Assembly (NCBI GenBank): GCA_008729055.1
Contig: SDUX01000004.1
Span: forward strand, 5,534,559 to 5,598,558
Reading direction: 5' to 3'
Source: Pyropia haitanensis
Taxonomy: Eukaryota > Rhodophyta > Bangiophyceae > Bangiales > Bangiaceae
DNA: 64,000 nucleotides
Shown here: one piece after another, positions 44,646 through 56,531 of the stretch
How positions within the stretch are numbered: the stretch's first letter is position 1
Layout of the letters: the number at the start of each line of letters is the position of its first letter
Notes under the pieces: generated by a model
The model's database searches: none
Told to the model about the DNA's origin: nothing
What the model saw: the letters and a program-made list of their open reading frames with translations, nothing else
Made by a program: the position numbers and the translations under genes

Positions 44646-46443
44646 CCATCGTCACGTTGTCCCCGGGCATGCATCGCGCACCACTTTCGTTAGCGCGGCG
44701 GTGGGGCAAAATCGCCTAACGCGCACCCCCTTTGTTGGACCTTGTTGGGGTCGAGGGGTTACCGGACCGATGGGCGTCCGGTGGGCCCGAGTGCTCCGGC
44801 GGAACCGCTCTGCCATGTCACAAACGGTCAGCCGTGACAGCCTTCTGGGCCAATCACAGAGCTCGGATCCGTGGTGCAGCTCCAGGTTGAGGAGTTGAGA
44901 CTTGCGGTACTCACGGGAAGGGCAATTCGTCCTCGGAAAAATCAATACAGGGCGGCCGCCAGCGCTGGCGCACAACTATTTCCTGGGACCTCTGGGCAAC
45001 TGCGTTTGTGATGCCCACCGGCCGCCCCGTTTCTGTGCTCCCCGTCACGTGGCTCCTACATGGCGTCAAGAGCACGTTTTATTGTTTGTTGTATCTGTTG
45101 TTGGCGAGCCTCCTCACCGCCCCACCGTAGCGGCGCCCTTCCCGCTGACGGTGGGGAGGGGGAAAAGCCTGCTCGCCTCTCGCACTTCCCCACATCTCCA
45201 CCCCCCGCCCACAAGAGCTTTACGTCGTCGCCACCCTCTTGGCAACCCAACCCCCCCACCCACATCAACGCACCCCCCATCTTGAGCCTCTCTCCCGTCA
45301 TCGACCCCGCCTTCCATCCTAAATGCTTCTCTCTCTCTCCGAATCCCCTCACTTCTTGCCTCTGGATGCGTCCACCAACTCCAGGCAGCACAGCTTCACC
45401 AGCGCCCCCGTTCATGCCTTGTCTTCTTGACCGATCCACGCACAAAAGACCCACACGCATGCAAAGAACGAACAAAAAAAGAAATACCAAAACACGCAGC
45501 AAAACACACGGCCTAAACACACAGTTAGACACCATGATGCCACTCATGCAGTACGAGGCACAGATGCACAAACAGATACGCGCGTCCATTCCCTCCAGCT
45601 GCTCGGGACCCCGGCGAGTCATCAAGAACTCGTGCTGGCGCTTCACATCTCCCATAACCTTGCCCAACGGTTGGACAGACGAGGACCCGAGCACCTACAG
45701 CGATGCCGCCGATGATCGATGTCGACTCGAGCAAGTGGAAGGTCATCGGGAGCCTCGCGGGGAGAGAGGCGAGGGGCGTGCGTGCAGGCGCGCGTCAGCG
45801 TGGGGGACCGTGCCAACTCGGTGTGAGACGGCGAGCGGCGGTTGGAAGCCAGTCTACGGCACGGCCTGCGACTCAAGCTCCAGGGCGCGCGGCGTCTCGA
45901 TTCTGAGACGTTGGGATCGGACCTTCTCGAAGAAGAATTTGGTGATCGACTCCGAAGCCTTGGAAGGCAAGTCTGATCGATGCACTAATTTGTCACGTCT
46001 GCGACCTGCCTATTGGTTGATGAGCCCGAACCTCCCCCCCTCCCCTTACTTGGGGTGCATCCAAGTGTTCCATGAAGAGTGCAGACGCTGCAACGCCTTC
46101 CGTAATTTGCTGCCCGCGAGATTGTCACTCGGCAACCTCGCGGCACGTCACGCGCGGCCGCGTGATCGTCGAAGTGCGGGGAGCTTTCGAACTCGCCCAG
46201 TCACAGGCCCACCACGTGGCGACGAGCCGTTCGTGAGTGGACATAGCGAGGCACAAGGGGCCCCCCGTACATGCCCCAGGCGGCTCGGGGTGTCCAGAGA
46301 GGAGACACCCGAGCTGTAAAGCAGTCGCGTCTCGCGGATCCAAGTATGACTTGTGGGACACTGTTGACTTGTACAAGCGAGGTGTGTATGTGTGTGGGCT
46401 GTGTAGGCCTTGCGTAGCGGATTCGGGCTATAGTGACAATGGC
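44646..46443. mobile_element. TIR element family, copy A (diverged)
   Basis: This ~1.8-kb element is diverged but collinear with copy B (47404-49392). The right end (46411-46443, TGCGTAGCGGATTCGGGC...) matches the right end of copy B. The left end (CATCGTCACGTTGTCCCC near 44647) matches less well, so its left boundary is tentative. Shared internal blocks include a TTTATTGTT segment (45078), a CCACCGTAGCGGCGCCCTTC segment (45121), an A-rich tract (45465-45525), a CTCGCGGGGAGAGAGGCG segment (45755) and a GTGATCGTCGAAGTG segment (46160). A hairpin occurs at 46281-46318. Long open frames through it are not conserved in copy B, so it is probably non-coding or decayed. No target duplication found. 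Confidence 0.55.
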
Positions 46444-47403
46444 TGCAGCCGCGGGCCCGCGTGGCCCCCTATCCGCCATGTTCCTCGACGGCATCTCTCT
46501 CGCGCACCGCCATGACAGCGCTTGTCGGTGCTGTCTGTGCCGTCGCCCCCCTCGCTGCCGCTACCCCTGTGCTGCCGCTTCATGAGCGGTGTTGCGCCCG
46601 CCACGCTGGCCCGCCGTCGCTTTAGCGGCCGGCTTGCCCTTCGTACGCAGCGGGCAAGAAAAGGTAGCGTGGGCTAGCGAAGCAACCGGGAAGCTGTGTG
46701 GGCACGGCAGCAACCCGCATTGCCAAATGGTCGCGGTGGCCGTGACCAGGTCAGAGGTAGCCAAGTCCTATCTCCGCGCCTGAACTTAGGCACTTGGATT
46801 AAATTTTAAATGTCTTGGGTAAGTTGTTTCTTTAACGGTCCAATCAGAGCGTAGGACTGTTGGCCGTCACCCCGCGACACGCCAGTGACACGGGCGCCCT
46901 CACGAGTTTTAGTCGCGGGAGGGGTCTCGTCGCCAGCTCCGGGGTGAGAAACGAGCCCATCGCCAGAGGCAGTCGATGGCCTGCGCGTTAGGCCAAACTG
47001 GGCCAGTCCGGAAGCCATCGAAGGCCCATTCCGATGGGCCGGCAGCCATCGCGCGGCGCGTTGGGCTGCCGATGGGAAACCGGGGGAAACGTGACGATGC
47101 AAAGCGGCGTGGGCGGGCGCACCCGCCCCGCGCCGCCGCTGGCCCGCCAAGCGACACGCCCGGGCGGCGGTGATTGGCCCACGGGGGGGGGGGGGGGCCG
47201 CCGCGGCGGCTCGTCGCGCGGGCCGGTGCGAGCGCGGTGGCCGGGGTGCTCGCCTGGACCGCGAAAGCTGCGGGAGCGGCGGCCGTCTCCAGAGTGGGTA
47301 TCCGTTGGGCGTTCCATGAACGATACAGGGGTGTTACTTGCCAAGAACCACTTGCCGAGATCCACCAAGGTCCAGTCGGTCCGGCATGGAGATTGGTCGG
47401 CTT
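46444..47403. other. Spacer between the two TIR-element copies
   Basis: Moderate-GC DNA with an A/T-rich patch at 46795-46830 (ATTAAATTTTAAATG) and a G run at 47181-47194. No recognisable gene or RNA. Confidence 0.4.
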
Positions 47404-49392
47404 GCATCGTCACTAGTTCCCGAAATCGCTACGCAGGCCTACGCAAACCCGAAATGCGATAATTCCGGCGAGGCCCAAACCGGGCCGGACGGGACCGTTC
47501 TGGGGGATGTGCGTGTTAGTTGTGTAGCGTGTAGGGTGTGTAGGGGTGCGTATCACATGCGTTTTCCCCGCCTCACTCTCGCGAGAATGAGGCAAAGCCG
47601 CCGACCGTGTCGAGCAGCCACCCAATCAGGTGCTGGGAGTTGACATGATGTCTGCTAATCACAGAGCGTTCCGGAGGCTGACAGCGACCGCCGTGGCCCC
47701 CACAGCGGGACGTCCTGGGGGTGCTCTAGCAGCCACGTGGGACACATGGACGCCACGTGGAGCAGCACCGCATCATGCTCGCTTTATTGTTGCCTACGCC
47801 AGACGACCGATCGCCCGCACCGGCGCTGGCCGCGCCCAGCCGCCGCCTATTCCCCCCCACCGAAGCGGTGCTCTTCCCGCTGGTGATGGGGAGGGAGGAG
47901 CAGAGCGGCACATCGCTCTTGCTCTCCCGCAGCTTCCCCGCCCTCCACCCAAAAACGCACAGCGCAACCTCCACCCTCCGCTCACCCTATCCCACCCGCA
48001 CGCAAGGTTACGCAATGGATGCTGCCCACGAATATCAACCAACAACACCTCCCCTCATGGACGCCCTCCCTCGTCCCACACCCTCCCTCCTCAACACCTC
48101 CCTCACGTGCTGCCCCCCCCCCGCCCTTGACTCTTGCTGCCGACGCCAACTCCGCAACTGTGCTCTCCCGTCAGCAAACTTGTCCATGACTTCTCTGGAA
48201 ACAGATCCATGCATAAATACAACAAAAGCAAAGCAAGAAGCAAAAAAAGCGGGTGACAAGCGAAGTCAGACACCTCGACGCTACAGATCGGGTGACACCA
48301 CCAATACCCATGCGAGGACGCGCACAGAAACAACAAGAACAAAACTCCTCCCGCTGCTGAGCACCGCAACGAGCCCCGTAGCAGCTGCTGGGCTCGTGGC
48401 AAGCAAATGGCATGGGCCTCGATCAGGCAGAAGCGGATCCAAGCACATACATGAACACCACAAGATCATGGGACGATCTGCCCTGCAGGATGGGAGGAGG
48501 GCACCTCGCGGAGAGAGAGGGCGAAGGGCGTGCGCGCTTGAGTGTTTCGGTCGGCGTCGTGTAGCAATGCACGTTGGCTTGGGATGGCGAGCGGCCGTCG
48601 GAATCAAGTCGACCGCGCAGCCCACGGGAGAAGCCTTGGGGCGGGCTCGCGTCACGATTCTCAGCAGTTGACGTCGACGCTTCGAGAAGGACGACTTTGG
48701 AGACCAAGTCTGATCACGAGCGAGTCAACTAGACTCTGTCAATCAATTGTTCAAGAAAGGGACCTTTTCATTGGTGGAAGAGCTGCCGGTGGGCCTCCTT
48801 GGCAGTGCAGTGTGGACGACTCATTCCCCAGAACTCCGAGTACTTTGAGACATGTCGAAATTATGTTGAGGAACCCACTGGCGAGGCGCGAGGTTACGCC
48901 GTGATCGTTGAAGTGCCGGCGCTCTGGGTGTCTCCCAATAGAAACAGTGCCACGTGGCAAGCCGTCCTCGACCTGTATTGCCACCGATGCACGGGTGGCC
49001 CCCGCACAGGCTCTCGATGGCTTGGTGTGGCACTGAAGACCCCTGCTTTGCTGTAAGTCGCCGGGTAGCCTGATCGGAAACGGGGTGTTCTGTGACCGCC
49101 GCTCGCGATTGGCTTCCGGTTGAGGGTGGGGAGCGCCCATTGAAGACGGTTGACTTCCGGTCAAGAGCGAGCCAATCGGAGCTCGTCATTTCGTGGACGC
49201 GTCGACCGCCGAGCCTCGACGGCACGGGCCCCACCCGAATTGAGTCCCGCCGGAGAGCATCGCATTTTGGTTCACCCGAGTTTGCGTACCCCTACACACC
49301 ACCCGCCAGGAAACATGATTCCTGGGGGGGTGCGTACGTGCGTAGCCTGTGTAGCCCTTGCGTAGCGATTTCGGGAACTAGTGACGATGCAC
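47404..49392. mobile_element. TIR element family, copy B with 32-base perfect terminal inverted repeats
   Basis: The left end begins GCATCGTCACTAGTTCCC at 47404 and its exact reverse complement ends at 49391-49392, giving about 32 bases of perfect terminal inverted repeat and an element of about 1,990 bases. Internal blocks are collinear with copy A. An A-rich tract lies at 48215-48255. No transposase or other recognisable protein is seen, and no target-site duplication is visible at the termini, so it may be an unclassified non-autonomous element or its flanks may have decayed. Confidence 0.65.
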
Positions 49393-50274
49393 ACTCGCGG
49401 CGGCGCACGCTGGCGGCAGCGCGAGCGACTTGCCGGACCCGTGCGCGCGAGGACCGCCACGGACCCCACAGGACCGTCGAGGCCGACGGGAGACAGCCGT
49501 TGGATCCGCCAATGCCACCTCGACGCTCGTGCTCCGTGCGGCCCGTGCCATCGATCAATACGGTCCAAGGGGGAGTTCCGACCGCCTCGTGGGATTGGCA
49601 AACAGTCTTGAGCGGGGGGAGGGACAGTACCCTACCTGGAACATCTCCCAGACCCTGGTAGAGATCTGGCTCGTCCGAGATCGCTGCCCGAGATACCAGA
49701 GAACGACTCTCGCGCGATCCCTGCGTCGTGCCGCCCCATGTTTGATAGACGAGATTCCCTAAAGTATTTGACGGCCTGGCGAGATCTCGCTAGATCACAC
49801 CGATACTTTGAACCAATGTAATTCTACCGTGCTGCGAGTCAGAGAGTTGGCTGAACGGTCCCGAGCTGCACGTGCGTACACGGCAGCACGGACAGGGCCA
49901 GGAACCGATCCTGCTCGTGGGGGACCCTGCCGGGAGCGGGGGCGGCCACAGCGGCCGACGCTGACGGCGTCCGACGCCTGGCGTCCCCACCGCATCGACG
50001 GCGGCAGCCGCTGAGCAGGGGGGCTCGGCCCAGTGACCAGCGGGACGTCCACCCCAACCCCACAGACGGGCCGCGGGGACCAACCAGGGGCTGCCGCCCC
50101 CGCGCAGGCGGCAACCCCCCCTGCGGCTGTGGCCCGCCGCCCGCGATGATGACCTTGGCTCCACCGCCGCTGCCTCGCGGTCATGACCTCGCTCCACGGT
50201 GGGGACCGCCGGGGGCAGGACAGTGCGGGGGACGGCAAAGGCGACAACGACGGGCACGACACAGCGGGAGGTGG
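49393..50274. other. Intergenic region 3' of the ORC1-like gene
   Basis: Contains a perfect 12-base palindrome GCGAGATCTCGC (49780-49791) inside a short inverted pair AAAGTAT/ATACTTT (about 49760-49808), then GC-rich sequence. No gene recognised. Confidence 0.4.
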
Positions 50275-50882
50275 TCACCCTCCCCCCCCCCCGGCCGTCG
50301 CGGGGCCCCCCCCTCCCCCACGGGTCTCCCCCCCCCCCCCCCCCCCCCCAGCCGGCGGCGGCGGCACCGGCCGCGCCGGCGGCATGGCCGCCACCAGCGC
50401 CGCCGGGCTCACATTCAGCGCCAGCGCGGCGTCGTGGACCCCCCCCGGCGCGTCGTCGGCCGGCAGGATGGTCAGCACGCCGCGGCCGACGAGCGACAGC
50501 AGCCAGCCGCGGCAGTGGTCGGCCGTCGCGGCCGCGTCGAGGCTGCTCGGCAGCAGGTCCCGCATGTCCTTGAGCACCGCCGAGACGCGCAGCAGGGGGG
50601 GGGGGCGGGGGGGGCACGGGGGGGGGTCACCGCCGCCATGGACGGCGGCGCCGCCACCGCCGCCGCCGGCGTCATCACGGGCGCCACCGCCGCCGCCGCC
50701 GCCGTGGCCACCGCCGCCACCGCCGCCGCTGCCAGCGTCGCTCCCTTCCCCCCATCCCCCCCCACCCCTGCCACTCCCGCCCGCCAGCACCGGCAGCCGC
50801 TGCGCCCACTGCTTGACCACCCCCAGCGCCAGCCGCTCGCCCGCGCTCATCCGCCGGAGCGACACCCCCCCCCCCTCTGGCG

Positions 50883-50928
<46 letters not shown>

Positions 50929-52092
50929 GGGCACCGGCGTGGCGGTGGGGGCGTCGGCGGCGCCGGCGCCGGCGCCGGCGCCGGCACCGGCGCCGGCACC
51001 GGCGCCGGCGGCCGCGGCGGCGGCGGCGGCGGCGACCGCCTCCGCCACCGCCGCCACGCCCACCGTCACGAGCGCATCTGGCGGCGCACACCCCGGCGGC
51101 CCCAGCGGCGGCGGCGGCGGCGGCGGCTCGGCACGCACCACCGGCGGCGGCGGCGACGGCGGCCGCGCCGCCGCCACCGCCGCCGCCGCTCGCGCCGCGG
51201 CGGCCGCCGCGGCCGCCGCGTCGACCGCCACCGCCGCCGCGGCGGCGGCGATGGACGGCAGCGCCGCCGCCGCCGCCGGCGCCGCCGCCGCCGCGGCGGT
51301 CGCGTCGGCGGCGGCGGCGGCGAGCCGCGCGGCGGTGGCCGTGTCGGCCGCCACCGCCGCGGCGGCCGCGGCGGACCGGCCGTGCGCGGAGCGGGCGGCG
51401 GTGACCGCGTCGCGGGCGGCGGCGGCGCGGCCGGCGGCCGCCGCGTTGGCCGCCCGCACCCCCGCAACGGCGGCGGCGTGGGCCGCCGCCGCCGCCGTGG
51501 CGGCCGCCGCCGCGTCGGCGGCGGCGGCGCGCCGCGCCGCGGCGGCGGCGGCGGCCGCCAGGGGGGGGCCCCCCGCCAGGTGCGCGCCGCGGCCGCGAGC
51601 GCCGCGACCGCGGCGGGCGCCCAGCGGGGGGCGGGCGGGAGGCGCAGGCGGAGCGCCGCGGCGAGCGCGTCGGGGGGGGGGACGGGCAAGACGACCGCGA
51701 GCGTCGCGTGGAACGGCACGGGGGGGGGGGGGTGTCGACGCGGCCGCCGTCGTCGCCGCCGCCGCCGCCACCGCCGCCACCACCACCGCCGCCGCCAGCG
51801 TCACCGGCGTTGCCGCCGCCAGCGTCACCGGCGTTGTCGGCGGCACCGGCCGCGCCCGCGGGCGCCCCCCCCCCCCACCACCCCCGCGGCGTGGCGCCCA
51901 CAGCCGCCTGGAGTGCCAGCCGGGCGGCGGCGTGCCCCCCCGGCCCCGACCCCGCCGGCGGCGGCCGCAGCGTGTGCGACGCGATGAGCAGGAGCGTGTA
52001 GCCCGCCCAGGCGGGCGGCGCCCGCGGGGCGGCGGCGGTGCCGCCGCCCGGTGCGGCGGCGGCGGCGGCGGCGGCGGTGGTGGTGGTGGTGG

Positions 52093-52123
<31 letters not shown>

Positions 52124-52251
52124 GGTGGTGGTGGCGGCGGCGGCCGCGTCGAGCGCGCGGCGGAGGCGCACCTGCAGGTGCGGCTGCGCGTCGGGGTGGG
52201 TGAGGATGATGACCGTCTCTGGGGCGGCCGCGGCCGCGGCGGGCGGCGCGC

Positions 52252-52283
<32 letters not shown>

Positions 52284-52778
52284 TCTGCGAGGAAGGCCGG
52301 CAGGAGCGCGGCGGCGGCGGCGCCGCGGGCGCCCCCCCCCCCCTCCCCCCCCAGCCCCAGCGCCGCCGCGTCTGCCCACAGGCCGTCCACCTGGATGACC
52401 CGCGGCGGCGCCCCCCCCCCCCCCGTCGCGCCGCGACACGCGACGCGGGCGGCCATCGCGGCGAGGCCGCCGCCGCCCGCCACGACCGCCTCCCGCGTCG
52501 CCCGCCGGTCGCGCCGCGCGCGGAGCCACGAGCGGAGCGCGGCGATGCCCGCCGCCGCGGCGGTGCCGTGCAGCGCCGCGACGGTGGCGGCCTCGGCGGC
52601 GGCGGCAGCGTCGGTGGGGGTGACGACCACCCAGGGGGGGGGGGCGGGGGGGGGGGTCCCCGCCGCCGCCCCCGCCGCCGCCGCACCCGCCGCCGCCGCC
52701 GCACCCGCCGCCGCCGCCGCCGCCGCCGCACCCGCCGCCGCCGCCCGCTTGGCCGCACCCGCCGGCGGCCGCTCCGCT

Positions 52779-52817
<39 letters not shown>

Positions 52818-52850
52818 CGCTTGGCCGCACTCGCCGGCGGCCGCTCCGCT

Positions 52851-52894
<44 letters not shown>

Positions 52895-53377
52895 GGCGGG
52901 CGGCGAGCGGGACCGCCGCGGCGGCGCGGTGCGGGCGCGCTTGCCGCCGCCCCCCGCCAGCGTCGCGGCGGCGGGCGGGCGCTTGCGCCCCCCCCCCGCC
53001 GCCGCGGCGGCCGGCCGCCGCGGCGGCAGCGGCGGGTCGAGGGCCAGGGCGGGGGCACCCCCCCCCCCCCCCGCCCCCCCCCCCCCCCCCCCCCCAGCGG
53101 GGCGTCCCCCCCCGCCCCCCCCGCCACGAGCCACGGCAGCCGCGGCAGCGGCAGCAGCTTGTGCGCGACCGGGTCGTACGCGCGGGCGACATAGTAGAGC
53201 AGCGACGGCAGGTGCGCGGCGGCGGCCGCCCGCCACGCCGCGGGGCGGCCGGCCGGCGGCGGCGGCGGGGCGGCGTCGCCCGCGGGACCGCCCGTGCCGC
53301 CCGCGCCGCCGCGGCTGTCGCCGCCGCCGCCACCGCCACCGCCGCCACCGCCGCCGCCGCCGCCACCCCCACCGCCG

Positions 53378-53420
<43 letters not shown>

Positions 53421-54410
53421 GGCCGCCGCCCCGCGGCGGCGCCTTGCCGCCGCGGCGGCCCACAGCGGCGGCGGCGGCGGCGGCGGCGGTCAGCCCCGCC
53501 GCCGCCGCCGCCGCGCGGTACGCCGCGGGCGTGACGAGCGTGGCCTTGCCGACAATCGCGGCGGCCGGCTGCCGCCGGTCCACGTGGTCCGTCCAAAAGA
53601 GCTCATCGTCGCGCACGCCACCGCCGCCGCCGCCGCCGCCGCCACCGCCGCCGCCACCGCCGCCGCCACCCCCGCCGCCACCCCCGCCGCCGCCACCGCC
53701 GCCGCCACTCCCGCCGCCGCCGCCGCCACCGGCGGCGGCGGCGGCACCCCCCCCCCCGCCAACGACGCTGGCAGGTCCTCCCGCCGGTACAGCCAGCACA
53801 CGTCCACGAGCGGCGTGCCGGGCGCCGCGGCGTCCACGTACAGGTCAACGACGACCGCCACGTACGGGCGGACGAGGTCGTACGTGGGGCGGAGGAGCAC
53901 CACGTCGCCGCGGGCGACCGCGTGGACGCTGCCGGGCTCCACCACCGACGCGCCCCGGATGGACGCCACCCCAATGCGCGACCCGCCGCCGCCGCCGCCA
54001 CCACCCCCACCCCCACCGCCACCGCCACCACCACCCCCACCCCCACCGCCGCCACCGTCGCCGGTGGCACCGCGGCGGTGGGCGGCGGCGGCGCGGGCCC
54101 TCCCCCCCCCCCCCCCCCCCCGCCGCCGCCGCGGCCGCGGCGGCACCACCGCCGCCCCCCGCCGCCGCCGCCGCCTTGCCCCGATAGTGGGGCGGTGCAG
54201 CCGGGCCCCCCCCCCCCCCCCCTCCCCCCCCACCGGCGGGTACGGCTCCCACCCCATCACCCGCTCGCCCGGCAACACAAACGGCCCCGTCAGCACCGCC
54301 GGCGGCGGCGGCGTGGCACCACGCCCGCCGCCGCCGCGGCGGTACACGCCGCCACCACCGGCACCGCCCCGCCGCCGCGGCGGCCAGACACCACCGCCGC
54401 CACCGCCGCC

Positions 54411-54457
<47 letters not shown>

Positions 54458-54975
54458 TACTGCCGCCGCCGCCGCCGCGGCCGTCGCCGGCCGACGCACA
54501 CGCCGCGTCGGCGGCGGCGGCGGCGGCGGTCGCGGCGGCGGCGGCGGTGACGGCCGCCGGCAGCTGCAGCCGCACCGCATCGAGGCGGGCGGTGAGGGCG
54601 GCGGCGGCGGCGGTGGCGGGGGGGGGGAGGCGGATGCGCGGCGGCGGGGGGGGGACGGCCGCCGCCGGGTGGTGGGTGGGGGGGGGGTGGGGGGGGGGGG
54701 GGGTAGCCGCGGGTAGGGGGGGGGGGAGGCTGGTGGGGGGGGGGGGCGCGGGGGGGGGGGGGGCGGCCGCCGTGGGGGGGCGCGCAGGGGGCGGGGAGGG
54801 GGGGGTGGGGGGGGGGGGGGGGAGGCGCCGACGGAGGAGGTGGGGGGGGGGGGGGGGGTGGGGCGGCGGCGGCAGCCCAGACGGCCGGCCCGCGGGCGGC
54901 ACCGGCGTGGCCGCCGCCGCCGCCGCCGCTACTGCCGCCGCCGCCGCCGACACCGCCGCCCCTGCCGCCGACGCT

Positions 54976-55008
<33 letters not shown>

Positions 55009-55109
55009 CTCCCGCGCCGCCACCGACCGCGGCGCCGTGGCACGCCCGCCGTCGGCGCGCGTCAGCAACGCGACGCGGACGCCCATGCCGCCGCCGGCGG
55101 GGGGCCGGC

Positions 55110-55145
<36 letters not shown>

Positions 55146-55185
55146 GCAGCGCGAGCGGCCGCGGCGGGTGGTCGGGGGTCGGCAT
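50275..55185 (-). CDS. ORC1-like protein: BAH - degenerate AAA+ - winged helix (frame-interrupted)
   Basis: A probable origin-recognition-complex subunit of the ORC1 type, binding nucleosomes or DNA in the nucleus. The tentative start is ATG 55185. A BAH domain is split by a Gly-rich insert: 'GDVVLLRPTYDLVRPYVAVV' and 'DVCWLYRREDLP' (about 53910-53765), then 'DDELFWTDHVDRRQ' and 'IVGKATLVTPAAY' (about 53615-53520), ending 'YYVARAYDPVAHKLLPL'. An AAA+-like core follows: 'RVIQVDGLWAD', 'ETVIILTHPDAQPHLQ', 'YTLLLIASHTL', and a lid 'FHATLAVVLPVPPPDALAAA'. The C-terminal winged helix has 'HDAALALNVSPAALVAAM' (50440-50380), close to the ORC1 signature. Walker A is lost (VVAGGGGLAAM where GxxGxGKT is expected) and Walker B is altered (ILTHPD). 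About five frame changes at G/C runs are needed. The BAH call is firm; ORC1 identity is moderate, and an inactive ORC paralogue is possible. Confidence 0.6.
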
Positions 55186-56531
55186 GCACACCGCGACGGA
55201 GGGTGGTGTTGCCGTCAGGGACGGGGGGAGGACGATGGGGGTGCTGGGCGACGAGGTAGGGTGTGCCACGGGGGTGAAGGGGGGGGGGTGCCGGTGGTGG
55301 GGGGGGGACGGGGGGGGGGGGGGGGGTGTGGTCGGGGGCGGGAGGGGGGGGGGGGGGTGGGGGGGGGCGGCGTCCACCAGCGCCGCGCGTGGGTGGTGGC
55401 GGCGCGGCCGGCCGGCGGAAGGGGCGGGCCGCCACGGGCTTCCCGCCAACGCGCCACCCCAAAATCCGCGGCCGCGCCGGCAATTGGACTGCGGCGGGCC
55501 TTGGCCACGTGGCGTGCGCGCCGGGGTGCGTGTGTGGGGGGGCCTGGTCGGCGGCCGCCCAAACGCGCGTCGACCGCCGCGCGCGGTGGCCTGCGCGGGG
55601 CGGCGCGCGGCGGTGTGTGGCTGTCGAGCAAGGGGGCACGACCGTGGCGCCGTTGCGGTCGAGTGGCGCCCGCACGCATGCGTGCGTGGCGGGTGCGGGG
55701 CACCAGAACGGCGCTCGCTTGGGGGACGGGCGCGTGGACCCTCCAGAGGCCCGTTTAGCCGCACACGTGAGGGGGGGGGGAGGGTGACGTGGCAGGGGTC
55801 CGGCCGGACACGTAGGGGCGCTGACGGGGCGGGGAACCCGCATCGGTCCTGGGGACACCCGTCGGGTGGACCTCACGCCGCGACTCGACCACAGACCACT
55901 CTGTTCTTGGTGGATCTCGTCCTGCACGGTTGTCCTGCGCACCTCGGGAACGGCTGCTACACGCGGGGGGGTGAGGATTTTTGATGATGGCCCCGCACAA
56001 CCGTCCGTGGCGTGTAGCACGTCACACTGCCGGTTTGGCTAGTGGTGGTGGTGATGTAGGGAGATCCCGTTGTTGTGGGCATGTGCCTCCATTCTTATCA
56101 CCATCTCAGAGACTACTTGTTGTGAAAGAACGGGACACCGTGCCGTGCCAGAGCACTCACTCGGATTGCAGCGCCCCTCACAGAGTGAAGACGGTGCACG
56201 GGCTAGAGTTAAAACCAGAAGCCAGGATATTCGTCATGCACACAGCCCCGCCTCCTCCGCCGCGTGTGATTGCCCTCGCAGGTTTCACAAGCGTCCATTG
56301 TAGGGCAGATCGTGCCGCGGTCGCACGTGCACTCTCCAACAGGAGGACAGAACAGAGCATCTTCGCGCGAGAGTCACTCGAGGATCGCTCCTGGAATGCC
56401 TGTTGCGATGTCCGACAGCACGTTAAGTGTTCGAAGGTGCCCGAGAACAGGTGGAAGAAGCAAGCAAGCATCCCGGATCAGTCAACCTTCGATGTTGCAA
56501 GCAGCAAAGTCCAAAGCATCGCACTGTGGTG

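Noticed and set aside
45056..46319. Open frames on both strands inside repeat copy A, one with a hydrophobic stretch
   Set aside because: The frames are not kept in the collinear copy B and no family is recognisable; judged non-coding repeat sequence.
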